A stretch of 26,618 bases of DNA, from contig JAFWUX010000141.1 in the NCBI GenBank assembly GCA_017523995.1, forward strand, positions 1 to 26,618, written 5' to 3'. A program made the translations under genes and the position numbers. This document shows, piece by piece, positions 6,522 through 14,141 of the stretch. Source of the stretch: Oscillospiraceae bacterium. GTDB lineage: Bacteria > Bacillota_A > Clostridia > Oscillospirales > Ruminococcaceae. How positions within the stretch are numbered: position 1 is the stretch's first letter; the number at the start of each line of letters is the position of its first letter. The notes beneath the pieces were generated by a model. That model ran no database searches, was not told the DNA's origin, and saw only the letters and a list, made by a program, of their open reading frames with translations.

Positions 6522-6566
6522 CTGATTAAGATGCTACTGCATTTCGTTCTCGGAAAGGAACGAAAT

Positions 6567-7617
6567 ATGAGAAATCTGAAAGCTAAAAAGCTCCCGTCCG
6601 GCAATTACCGGACACAGGTCATTGTTGGCTATGACGAAACCGGCAAGCGCATCGTCCGCTCCTTTACCGCTGACACCGAACAGGAAGCTCTGCGGCTTGC
6701 GCTGGACTTCAAAACGGACAAGGCAATCGGCATTCTTCCGAAGTGCATGACCGTTGAACAAGCATTCACGCAGTATATTGATGCCCGCGATCACATCCTT
6801 TCGCCGTCTACAATCAGAGGCTATGAGATTATCCGCGATACCAGACTGCAAAGCATCATGCATATCAACATCATGCAGTTGACGATCAACGACATTCAGC
6901 GTGCGATCAATCTTGATTCCAAGCGTCTTTCGCACAAGTCGCTGAAAGGTTCGCTCTCCCTGCTGAAAAGTGTTCTGGGTGTGCAGGGCGTTGAAATCAA
7001 CACGAAACGAATCTCTCTGCCCGCAAAGCGCAAAAAGCAGGTTGTTCTGCCGGATGCCGCAGAGGTTTTGCAGCTGATTATCGGAACGGATATTGAGCTC
7101 CCGTGCCTGCTGGCGATGTGGATGAGTCTTCGTATCAGTGAAGTGCGAGGTTTGCAGTTCCGTGATATTGCGAAAGACGGCAGCTCGCTGCAGGTCTGTC
7201 GTGCAAAGATGTACTTCGACGGACATGATGTGGTGCGCGATGTCAACAAGACCTATGACAGTACCCGCAACAACTCTCTGCCGGCTTATCTGCTGGATCT
7301 GATCCAGGCGGTGCCGCATGACCGTGATGACGAGTTCATCGTGAAGCAGTCTTATCCTTACATCTGGAAGCACTTTAAGAAGCTGATGAGTGAGCACGGA
7401 TATGACGTTCCACAAGCTGCGTCACGAGTTCGCAACCACGCTGAACGATCTTGGCATTCCCTCTGACTACATCCAGAAGCTCGGCGGCTGGGCAACCGAC
7501 AATGTCATGAAGTCGGTTTACACGCACACGACCTCTGCAAAGGAAGTCGAATACCAGCGGAAGATCGACGACTTCTTCATGTCGGTCATCGGGAAGTCGC
7601 GTAGAGAAAACCCGTAA
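6567..7617 (+). pseudogene. Tyrosine site-specific integrase, broken by one frameshift
   Basis: This enzyme class excises and integrates mobile elements. ATG 6567 is chosen over an upstream in-frame ATG because it follows GGAAAGGAACGAAAT and opens the typical MRNLKAKKLPSGNYR arm-binding domain. A SAM-like core-binding domain follows (about residues 60-140). The catalytic domain shows the first Arg in MSLRISEVRGLQ (about R189). The HKLRHEF box, LGGW and the YTHTT tyrosine motif lie in the +1 frame from about 7405. The first frame closes at 7466; the second continues to TAA 7617. One inserted or two deleted bases near 7400-7410 explain it. The composite would be about 350 residues, normal for the family. 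The choice between a real inactivating mutation and an assembly error cannot be made here. Confidence 0.85.
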
Positions 7618-7681
7618 GTCACACGAAAGTCACACGAAAGTCACACGAAATAGGGCGAAGTCACACAAAAGTCACACGCCC
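7618..7681 (+). repeat. Five 11-bp direct repeats (GTCACACGAAA)
   Basis: Three perfect tandem copies of GTCACACGAAA (7618-7650) begin directly after the integrase stop. A 9-bp gap follows, then two variants, GTCACACAAAA (7660-7670) and GTCACACGCCC (7671-7681). Their position at the integrase 3' end fits integrase arm-binding sites or an attachment region; this is inference. Confidence 0.85.
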
Positions 7682-7756
7682 GAAAATTTTGTTAGCAGAT
7701 ACGTTCTTTTTAGGAGAAAAACTAGTTCTTCAAATCCCTTTTTCTCCGCCAGATGT

Positions 7757-7799
7757 AAAATGTCCTAGATGCGTGAAAATCAAGCATCTAGGACATTTT
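7757..7799 (+). terminator. Strong rho-independent terminator after the integrase
   Basis: AAAATGTCCTAGATGC (7757-7772) pairs perfectly with 7784-7799 around an 11-nt loop. The A/T runs at both ends of the stem would let it work in either direction. Confidence 0.88.
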
Positions 7800-7877
7800 T
7801 TCTTATGTTTTGAATTGAAAAAAATTTCCGATTTCGGAAGATTTTTTCCGTATTTTGAAGTATTTTTCAAGCCAATC

Positions 7878-7907
7878 GCACACGCGTGCACACGAATGCA
7901 CACGAAA
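7878..7907 (+). repeat. Three 10-bp direct repeats (GCACACGNNT-like)
   Basis: GCACACGCGT, GCACACGAAT and GCACACGAAA follow one another without gaps. They share the CACACG core with the repeats at 7618-7681 and the inverted pair at 8175-8207. Confidence 0.8.
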
Positions 7908-8075
7908 GTCCGCAAAAACACTGCACACAATCAGGTGTATCATGGCTCGTACTCATTCAATCAAAAGCAGTGTAAATGCGTCGATTTCGTTACATTCTCT
8001 TCGCGATTCTCGCGTGATTCAGTACCCTCTTTCCTTTTTTCTTCGCTTTTCCCTTTTTCAATTGAATAATCCATC

Positions 8076-8107
8076 AGCCCGGTCTTTTTAACAAAAAAAT
8101 CCGGGCT
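8076..8107 (+). terminator. Rho-independent terminator
   Basis: AGCCCGG (8076-8082) pairs with CCGGGCT (8101-8107), followed by ATTTTTAT. The loop is long and T/A-rich. No gene lies directly upstream, so it may end read-through or a small untranslated RNA from the 7.9 kb region. Confidence 0.65.
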
Positions 8108-8174
8108 ATTTTTATGCCCTTTTTCTGGTGGTGATGCCAATGTAAACAAGAATCCAGATCGGACATACCCGGTG

Positions 8175-8207
8175 TCGTGTGCGATTTCAGCCAGATTTCG
8201 CACACGA
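8175..8207. repeat. 10-bp perfect inverted repeat with CACACG core
   Basis: TCGTGTGCGA (8175-8184) and TCGCACACGA (8198-8207) are perfect inverted copies 13 bp apart. They lie just upstream of the gene at 8244 and could be an operator or recombinase site. Confidence 0.75.
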
Positions 8208-8243
8208 AAATGAAAATCTATATCTTTCAGGAGGATGATTACT

Positions 8244-8678
8244 ATGAAACAGATGACTTTGACGCTCCTTTCCATGTACGCAGCCGCAAGCAAGCTCGGC
8301 TACAGCCTGCCCTTTATGAACGAAATCTGCAAGAGAGCATTTTGGAGCGGTCGCCCGTTCCATGTCCTCAAGGATGCGAACAACAAGTATTTCGTCGAGG
8401 CAAGCAGCCTCCAGCGCTTCATCGACACCTGCCCGGACTTCAATCCGTTCGAGATTCCCGGCGTCTATGAGCCGGACAATATGGACGACGATGCGCCGCT
8501 GGACGATACCGTTTTCATGCTGACCGAGGATATGCTGCCGCAGGTCTGCGGCGTCCTGGTCGATGACGAATGTGCGCCGCTTATCACCTATAACCGGCAT
8601 GAGCCCCAGCTTCTGGTGCTGACCGTTGTGGAGGCAGACGAGACGGAAAAGCTGTTCTATCCGACTGAGAATGACTGA
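8244..8678 (+). CDS. Hypothetical element protein, possible excisionase-like N-terminus
   Basis: The protein has 144 residues. The first 60 or so (YAAASKLGYSLPFMNEICKR, then FHVLKDANNKYFVEASSLQRFI) resemble the short winged-helix layout of excisionase/MerR-type DNA-binding domains. The rest is acidic (MDDDAPLDDTVF) and of no recognised family. Start ATG 8244 is preferred because CAGGAGG lies 10 nt upstream; an in-frame ATG at 8235 is too close to it. The gene sits between the integrase region and a conjugation gene, so a DNA-binding role on the element is plausible but not shown. The perfect inverted repeat at 8175-8207 lies in its leader. Confidence 0.65.
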   Translation: MKQMTLTLLSMYAAASKLGYSLPFMNEICKRAFWSGRPFHVLKDANNKYFVEASSLQRFIDTCPDFNPFEIPGVYEPDNMDDDAPLDDTVFMLTEDMLPQVCGVLVDDECAPLITYNRHEPQLLVLTVVEADETEKLFYPTEND

Positions 8679-8742
8679 CCGCATACCTCTACCGGCAAAA
8701 TTGCTCCTGCATACAGCTCAGATTCTTGCAGGTATTTGCATC

Positions 8743-8756
8743 TTGACAACTGAATA
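8743..8756 (+). repeat. TTGACAACTGAATA motif, copy 2
   Basis: Exact second copy of the 14-bp motif at 2624-2637. Here it precedes a terminator-like hairpin and the PcfB-like gene. Confidence 0.6.
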
Positions 8757-8766
8757 TTCTTTTTCA

Positions 8767-8815
8767 AGCCCGTTATTATGAAGTGTGAAGCCTTTCTACT
8801 ATTTAATAACGGGCT
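8767..8815 (+). terminator. Terminator-like hairpin upstream of the PcfB-like gene (possible attenuator)
   Basis: AGCCCGTTATTA (8767-8778) pairs perfectly with TAATAACGGGCT (8804-8815), followed by CTTTTTTTT. The gene at 8848 begins only 32 bp downstream with its own ribosome binding site. The hairpin may end transcription of the 8244 gene or act as an attenuator for the next gene. Confidence 0.8.
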
Positions 8816-8847
8816 CTTTTTTTGCCCATTGGAGGAGGGATGAACCA

Positions 8848-10047
8848 ATGAACATGAGCGAAGATGTGACCGCCGTTTCGATGCAGGTATCGGAAAAAGC
8901 AGCAGAAGCGGCGCTATCCGCATTCAAGTCCGTGCTGGATTCGGTCGGCAGGCTGTTCCGCGAACTGCTCGGTATGGAGCATGACCGTGCCCGCGCAAAG
9001 GTGCAGATCAAGGCATCGAAAGGCAGCGCTGTGCCGGAAAAGACCAAGCCGCCGAATGTCACGGCAACGAATCTGACCGGCATCAAGCCAGGTGAAGTAT
9101 CGCTGAAAGAACTTGCCGAAAACGCCAGAGAGACAGGCGAAGCGCTGTCTGTCTCGCAGCACGGCTTCTCACAGGAGGATCGCAAGGCGATTGCCCGCAC
9201 CGCGAAGAAATACGGCATCCCCATTGCATTCTCCGGCGAAAAAGGGAAAAACAACCTTTACGCGAATGTCCGCAGCGGCGATCTGCCGATCTTCAAGCAG
9301 ATATGCACCGAGTGCATCAAGGAGAAAATCGCAGAAAAGCCCGAATCATTCGGCAATTTCAAGGTGCAGGCATGGGAAGTGCCGCACCTGACCGCGATGC
9401 TGAAAGCGCATGATCTGCCCGCGGTTTTCGTGGAAACGAAAAGCGGCGACCAGTATTGCCTCCATGATGTGAAGCATCAGGATGCCGTGCGCATCGTCCG
9501 CGAGGAGTTTGTTGCCAAATGCAAGGAGATCGAGAAGAACTTTTCCTTTGACAAGGACGAAAACGGCTTCTATACACTGAAAGATCTGCATTCCGGCAGA
9601 GAGATCTCCTTCGATCAAGTACCGGACAAGGCAACGGTCTCTCATCAGATTCAGACGCAATTCGGCTACGATCCGGTCAAAGCTGATTTGGCTGCGTCGA
9701 AATTCGGAGAGGAAACACTCAAGCGAAAGCAGAAAGAGCAGTATTTCACCAGCAGCGCGCAAAACGAATTCTCACGCATCGAAAGCAATGTCACGCTGGA
9801 AGGCGAAAGCCTGTATGCCAAGCCGTTCGGATGCTGGTATGTGCAGCCGAAGAAAGACGAGAAGCCGCGTGTGGTTTTCCGTGATCAGGACGGCAAATAT
9901 GCCGTGCTGCTGGACGAGCTTTTTGCGTGGCTTGAAACGGTACCGGTCAGCGGAAAAGGCAATCTCTCAAAAGCAGTAAACTATGACGCGGTTTATTTGA
10001 CGCTTATTCCGGTCGAAGGAACGAGATATTCCCGCAGAAATGCCTGA
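8848..10047 (+). CDS. DUF3801/PcfB-like conjugation protein, C-terminally truncated
   Basis: Proteins of this type occur in the transfer regions of Gram-positive conjugative elements. PcfB of the pCF10 plasmid helps recruit the relaxosome to the coupling protein. A DUF3801-like core spans about residues 1-165, with VSEKAAEAALSAFKSVLDSV near the N-terminus and FSQEDRKAIARTAKKYGIP further on. A lysine- and acid-rich region follows. Start ATG 8848 lies 9 nt after GGAGGAGG. The last 18 or so residues after KAVNYD are read antisense through the end of a dockerin-like gene, so the original C-terminus is missing. The relaxase and coupling protein expected nearby are absent downstream; a truncated relaxase lies at 320, which may or may not come from the same element. 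Confidence 0.72.
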   Translation: MNMSEDVTAVSMQVSEKAAEAALSAFKSVLDSVGRLFRELLGMEHDRARAKVQIKASKGSAVPEKTKPPNVTATNLTGIKPGEVSLKELAENARETGEALSVSQHGFSQEDRKAIARTAKKYGIPIAFSGEKGKNNLYANVRSGDLPIFKQICTECIKEKIAEKPESFGNFKVQAWEVPHLTAMLKAHDLPAVFVETKSGDQYCLHDVKHQDAVRIVREEFVAKCKEIEKNFSFDKDENGFYTLKDLHSGREISFDQVPDKATVSHQIQTQFGYDPVKADLAASKFGEETLKRKQKEQYFTSSAQNEFSRIESNVTLEGESLYAKPFGCWYVQPKKDEKPRVVFRDQDGKYAVLLDELFAWLETVPVSGKGNLSKAVNYDAVYLTLIPVEGTRYSRRNA

Positions 10048-10249
10048 ACATCCAGAATAGTGAGGATCCCGTCGGAATCAAGATCTGCGTTTTGGAGCTG
10101 CTCCGAAAGAATAATCGTATCATCTTCCTGAATCAATCGCAGTGCAATTCATCATATCCGAGCGTCTGCATCCCGAAATTTGACGAAATACTTCTAAAAC
10201 TAAGCAATGCGGTCAGAAGGATCGCTGCCGGCTTCATCCCTGTTCTCAT
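9993..10249 (-). pseudogene. Small secreted dockerin-like protein, frame-broken
   Basis: ATG 10249, after AGGAG, starts a signal-peptide-like MRTGMKPAAILLTALLSF; this frame stops after GYDELHCD. One frame over, sequence from about 10148 to TAA 9993 reads IALRLIQEDDTIILSEQLQ, then NADLDSDGILTILDVQAFL. The second part is a Ca-binding dockerin/EF-hand-like loop with its helix. One missing A in GATGAATTGC would join the two into an 84-residue secreted protein with a single dockerin-type repeat. It has its own promoter at 10281-10309. Its last codons overlap the truncated PcfB-like gene on the other strand. A short secreted protein with half a dockerin is unusual but plausible in a cellulosome-producing genus. 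Confidence 0.65.
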
Positions 10250-10280
10250 GAAAAACATCTCCTGTTTCAGTTCATTTGCA

Positions 10281-10309
10281 TTATAGCATAGATCGAGATA
10301 ATTGACAAA
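10281..10309 (-). promoter_or_regulatory. Promoter of the dockerin-like gene
   Basis: Minus-strand TTGTCA (10304-10309) and TATAAT (10281-10286) with a 17-bp spacer, about 30 bp upstream of the ATG. Confidence 0.75.
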
Positions 10310-10336
10310 TTTCGACATGATGGAATACTGAATAAA

Positions 10337-10375
10337 AGCCTGCGGAAACACGATTTGTACTGTTCTCCGCAGGCT
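10337..10375 (-). terminator. Terminator of the sirtuin operon
   Basis: AGCCTGCGGA (10337-10346) and TCCGCAGGCT (10366-10375) form a perfect 10-bp stem. On the minus strand it is followed by TTTATT, 20 bp after the sirtuin stop. Confidence 0.78.
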
Positions 10376-10396
10376 ATTTTTCACATATATGCATAA

Positions 10397-11128
10397 TCAG
10401 TTCAATTCTGAAAAAACCTTGCCGATTTTCTCGTAGATCCGGATATCTGCATGATCATCAAGCTGTGTCAGACCGAGATTGATAATAACAAGCGTCTTTT
10501 TTTCAAATTCATGCACCAGACTGACAGCAGGATTGACCACAAGCGATGTACCGCCGACAATCAGCATATCCGCCTTTTTGATATAATTCGTTGCTTTTTC
10601 AATGAGTCGCTTGTCCAATTTCTCGCCATAAAGTACCGTATCAGGTCTGATAATACCGTGACAGATTTTGCAGCGTGGAACGCCTTCTGTATCCGTTACC
10701 GCAGAGATATCATAGGATTTATGACAGATCATGCAGTGACATTTCCTGAGATTGCCGTGCAGCTCGATGACGTTTTGACTGCCTGCCGCCTGATGCAGCC
10801 CGTCAATATTCTGCGTGATCACAGCGCGCAGTTTGCCCTGCTTCTCCCATTCCGCAAGTTTCAGATGTGCCGCATTCGGCTTTGCCTGATAGCCAAAAAC
10901 CCGTTTCCGCTGAAATTTGAAGAATTCCTCCGGATTATATTTCAAAAGGCGGTTGCTGAAATAGGATTCCGGCGGCAAGCCGTATTTTTGAAGATAAAGC
11001 CCTTTTTCACCGCGGAAATCCGGCAGCCCGCTTTCCGTCGAGACACCTGCCCCGCCGAAAAACACAATATTTTCTGCTGCATCAACTGCTTTTTGCAGTG
11101 CTGCAATTTTTTCTTCTCTGGTCTCCAT
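10397..11128 (-). CDS. SIR2-family NAD-dependent protein deacylase (sirtuin)
   Basis: Sirtuins remove acyl groups from lysines, consuming NAD and releasing nicotinamide and O-acetyl-ADP-ribose. The 243-residue protein shows the NAD-binding GAGVSTESGLPDFR (27-40), the TQNIDGLH motif (105-112) and the catalytic His in ELHGNL (H124). A zinc site is formed by C132-x2-C135 and C153-x2-C156. GGTSLVVNPA lies near the C-terminus. All catalytic features are intact and the size is that of a compact cytoplasmic CobB-type enzyme. ATG 11128 is preferred over 11134 because AAAGGGGA lies 6-7 nt upstream. It is the last gene of an operon with two paralogous unknown genes. The intact zinc site and small size argue against the long SIR2 NADase effectors of phage defence. 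Confidence 0.93.
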   Translation of the reverse strand: METREEKIAALQKAVDAAENIVFFGGAGVSTESGLPDFRGEKGLYLQKYGLPPESYFSNRLLKYNPEEFFKFQRKRVFGYQAKPNAAHLKLAEWEKQGKLRAVITQNIDGLHQAAGSQNVIELHGNLRKCHCMICHKSYDISAVTDTEGVPRCKICHGIIRPDTVLYGEKLDKRLIEKATNYIKKADMLIVGGTSLVVNPAVSLVHEFEKKTLVIINLGLTQLDDHADIRIYEKIGKVFSELN

Positions 11129-11158
11129 AATCATTCCCCTTTCGGCAATCCATTTGCC

Positions 11159-12274
11159 TTATTTCATGCAGGCACGGATGCTGATTTTTCCGTATTTCAA
11201 AAGAAACTGCCCGATCTCCTCGATCGAAGTCAGACCGAGTTCATAGCCGTTATACAGATCATTCCGGCTGAGATTCACAGTCCTGCCGTCAGAAAGACGG
11301 AATTCAACACGTTTCTTCGATCTAAGATAAAATTCTACGCACATATTTTCCCATCTGAGTGTTTCCAGCCCCTCACAGCAGAATTCCGTTTTCGCCTTGT
11401 AAAGTTCAATGAGTTTGAATGCTGCAATAAACTTCATTGCATACTCCCCGAATCCGAACAATTCTCTGCTGCGGATCTGCGCCTTTCCTCTTTTCAGTTT
11501 CCGGCGCAGATCGTCAATTTCACTCTGCATCTGCTGAAACGCATTCATCCGATGCTTTGTTATCATTTCTCGTTCATAATATCTTTTTTCCGCATAATCA
11601 TTTTCATGCGCCGCGATTTCTTCCAAAGATGTATACTGCCGCGTATTCGATTCACTGTATTCGCCGTAGTATTGCAAATACTTTTCACGCAACAGATACA
11701 GCGTCATAAACCTGCTGACATCCGAAACAGAAAATGTGTATGCACCGTCACAGTAATCCATCAGATAATACTCACCGGATTCCGGCATATCATAATTATA
11801 TGTTTCCGTGAAGATATGCAGCTTATTGTCTATGATCTTTGCTGAAATCCGTTTACCGGTATTCCGGCTGTCCAGCAGCATACTCCAGATTCTTCTGCGC
11901 TCTTTTTCATCTGCGGCATCCAATTCTTCAAAGAGTTCATGATATTTGCAGTCCGTTTCCGGTGCAAGCCGCTGCAACACCGGCACGCCGTTTTCGTCTC
12001 TTACACTTTCATTCCAAATCTTATACTCTTTCGGCAGCCGTTCGAGTCCGATGTGGCTGCGGTCAAATCCGACACTGTAAGGATCACGGCGATAATTTTC
12101 TTTGCGTGAAACATAAAGCCGTATATGCTGCCCTGCATCGTTCAGCGTAAAGGATTCTGAATCAAAATCAATGCTGTCCGGATCATACAGCAGAGAAAGA
12201 TTCTGCTCCGGATGATCAAATTGATTGAAGTGCCATAGCACACCGCACTTTTTTCGGCTGAGAATCTCATACAT
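11159..12274 (-). CDS. Unknown protein, shorter paralogue of the gene upstream
   Basis: The 371-residue protein is of no family I recognise. Residues 141-185 (RISAKIIDNKLHIFTETYNY followed by YYLMDYCDGAYTF) closely match residues about 302-350 of the upstream protein. A second shared block is a charged helix (EIDDLRRKLKRGKAQIRSREL) and the C-terminal ELGLTSIEEIGQFL. It lacks the N-terminal HTH region of the paralogue. Start ATG 12274 follows GGAAGGAGCTGAAAGTT, and overlaps the upstream stop region by 8 bp, implying translational coupling. No signal peptide or membrane segment is seen, so it is probably cytoplasmic. The sirtuin gene follows after 30 bp. Confidence 0.8.
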   Translation of the reverse strand: MYEILSRKKCGVLWHFNQFDHPEQNLSLLYDPDSIDFDSESFTLNDAGQHIRLYVSRKENYRRDPYSVGFDRSHIGLERLPKEYKIWNESVRDENGVPVLQRLAPETDCKYHELFEELDAADEKERRRIWSMLLDSRNTGKRISAKIIDNKLHIFTETYNYDMPESGEYYLMDYCDGAYTFSVSDVSRFMTLYLLREKYLQYYGEYSESNTRQYTSLEEIAAHENDYAEKRYYEREMITKHRMNAFQQMQSEIDDLRRKLKRGKAQIRSRELFGFGEYAMKFIAAFKLIELYKAKTEFCCEGLETLRWENMCVEFYLRSKKRVEFRLSDGRTVNLSRNDLYNGYELGLTSIEEIGQFLLKYGKISIRACMK

Positions 12275-13862
12275 AACTTTCAGCTCCTTCCGATTCCTGT
12301 AAAGATAATACTTCATTGATTTTCAGGCTGCCGTTTGTGTGTAAGAATGCTCCGATCTCAGCAACCGTGCGCAAACCGAGCGCAAACGCATCCCGAAATT
12401 GCTCCGCCGTATATTCCGCTTCATTTTCTTCTATATCCGGCAAACCAAAATATGCAGCAATCAGGCTGTCAGCAGCATCACCGAGCAATTCCCGATTGCA
12501 GATATGCGCTGTGCCGTTTTTCAGTTTGCGCATCATATCGTCTATTTCCGCTTTCATTTTTCTGTAGGCTTTGAGCCGCAGTCCGGTCATCACATTTTCA
12601 CTGTAGGTTTCAAATGTCCCGATATCCCGCGCTTCATAGACGGAATCTGCAATTTCTTCCTCTGAAGAATACTGATCGAGCACCGGATCTCTCAGTTTTC
12701 CTGCGTTTGTTCCATAGGCGTCATCCCATGTATTCCGCATATAAAGGATCCGGAAAGCAGACATTCTGCTATATATCTGCGCATATTGTTCCTCAGAAAG
12801 ATACATCTGCATAAAACAGCTCTGATTCAGGATATACAGCGTATATTCACCGCCGCAGTAATCCATGAGATAATACTCCGCCAGTTCCGGCACATCGCAG
12901 TTATAGGTTTCGCAGAAAATATGCAGCTCACTTTCAATGACCTTGGCAGAAATGCGGCTTCCGTAATTGCGTGTATCATTTACCTGATCACAGATTCTCT
13001 GGCGCTCTGCCCGCTCTGTTTTTTCAATTTCAAGAAAGCAACTGCGGAACTTGCCGGTATCATCGAGCCGCTCGTATTCTTCCACCTCAGATGCCTGTTC
13101 CTCTGTCGGATAGATATAGAGGATATATTTCCTGCGTTTCGGGCAGATTCTTCTCTGAATGCCGATCTGCCAGATATTTTGCGCCACATCGCGGTGCGGT
13201 TCTTCATATTGAATGCAGACCTCAAAGAGCCTTCCGCCGCCGAGATACTCCATACAGGTTCGCATATTATAGAAGCATTCTGTATCATAGCGCAGATCAA
13301 GGAAACTCTCCGGATCATTGAATTGCCCGATGCCTTCCAGCGAGCATTGAAACTGCCGTCTGACAAGTTTATACGGAAACTCTTTTTTCTCAGTGCCGCG
13401 ATGCGTATAAATATCCAGCGGTGCAAAGCTTTTCGCAGTAAGCGCATCATTGAGCGCCTCAATAGAGACCGGCAAACCCGGATTCTTAACCAGTGCATCC
13501 CATATGATCTCATCTCTCCGATGGTATTCATCCAGTATCGGGAAACCGTAAAGACTCAATGCCGCATTCGTTGCAGTTCCGTCACATCCCAGCACAGCGC
13601 AGATCGCAATGATACAGTCACGCTTTTTGGTCTGTTTCTGTTTATTAATGATCTTTCTGAACGATTCATAGTCAATATCCAGCATCAGCCCGATATCTTC
13701 TGTCGAAATCCTGCTATATGTTTTCTGACAAAGCGCTTTTCGCTTTTCTTTGAAAAAACTTGAGAACGAACCGGCTGTTTCTTTCACAGGTTTACCAGAA
13801 TCTTGCGGATAGTAGTCTTCCTTATTGATGATCGCACCGTTATTGGACGTGTAATTATCCAC
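12267..13862 (-). CDS. Unknown protein with N-terminal HTH-like domain
   Basis: The 531-residue protein is the first gene of the sirtuin operon. Residues about 40-105 (SRISTEDIGLMLDIDYESFRK then CIIAICAVLG) resemble an XRE-type helix-turn-helix. The middle is unique. The block around 302-350 and the charged helix near the C-terminus are shared with the next gene, so the pair arose by duplication. Start GTG 13862 is chosen because AAAAGGAG lies 8 nt upstream. The strong promoter at 13903-13931 lies 41 bp upstream of this start. A DNA-binding N-terminus suggests autoregulation of the operon, which is inference. I cannot name a function for the conserved block. Confidence 0.78.
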   Translation of the reverse strand: MDNYTSNNGAIINKEDYYPQDSGKPVKETAGSFSSFFKEKRKALCQKTYSRISTEDIGLMLDIDYESFRKIINKQKQTKKRDCIIAICAVLGCDGTATNAALSLYGFPILDEYHRRDEIIWDALVKNPGLPVSIEALNDALTAKSFAPLDIYTHRGTEKKEFPYKLVRRQFQCSLEGIGQFNDPESFLDLRYDTECFYNMRTCMEYLGGGRLFEVCIQYEEPHRDVAQNIWQIGIQRRICPKRRKYILYIYPTEEQASEVEEYERLDDTGKFRSCFLEIEKTERAERQRICDQVNDTRNYGSRISAKVIESELHIFCETYNCDVPELAEYYLMDYCGGEYTLYILNQSCFMQMYLSEEQYAQIYSRMSAFRILYMRNTWDDAYGTNAGKLRDPVLDQYSSEEEIADSVYEARDIGTFETYSENVMTGLRLKAYRKMKAEIDDMMRKLKNGTAHICNRELLGDAADSLIAAYFGLPDIEENEAEYTAEQFRDAFALGLRTVAEIGAFLHTNGSLKINEVLSLQESEGAESYV

Positions 13863-13902
13863 AGTATCAACTCCTTTTCGGGTATTTTTTCTTGTTGACC
13901 AT

Positions 13903-13931
13903 ATTATAGCACAATTCAAAAAACTTGTCAA
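13903..13931 (-). promoter_or_regulatory. Consensus promoter of the HTH-paralogue-sirtuin operon
   Basis: Minus-strand TTGACA (13926-13931) and TATAAT (13903-13908) with a 17-bp spacer, both perfect. A related GTCAACAAG follows the -10 box and resembles TTGACAAG in the -35 region, a possible regulator site. Confidence 0.85.
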
Positions 13932-14034
13932 AAGAATTTGGGATTATTTAGTCCCAAAATTAGTAGTGATTGTTAATACCTCTAATTATATATATTATAC
14001 TGACTTCGAGCGATAGAATCATCTTCCGGTTTAC

Positions 14035-14062
14035 TTGCGTTTTATAAAAAATATGATATACT
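14035..14062 (+). promoter_or_regulatory. Putative promoter of the 14142 gene
   Basis: TTGCGT (14035-14040), a 16-bp A/T-rich spacer and TATACT (14057-14062), about 80 bp upstream of the ATG. Confidence 0.5.
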
Positions 14063-14141
14063 ATACATATATAGTCAGATGCTGCCATCATCTATTGAAT
14101 CAGAAGGCAATAAAAACAAAAATGAACAGGAGTGATATGCA

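Noticed and set aside
7618..7907. CRISPR-like array
   Set aside because: The repeats are only 10-11 bp and mostly adjacent with no spacers; they fit protein-binding sites better.
10451..11845. Long plus-strand open frame (464 codons) across the sirtuin gene and its neighbour
   Set aside because: It is antisense to a sirtuin with intact motifs and to the next gene, has no recognisable domain, and arises from codon bias on the real strand.
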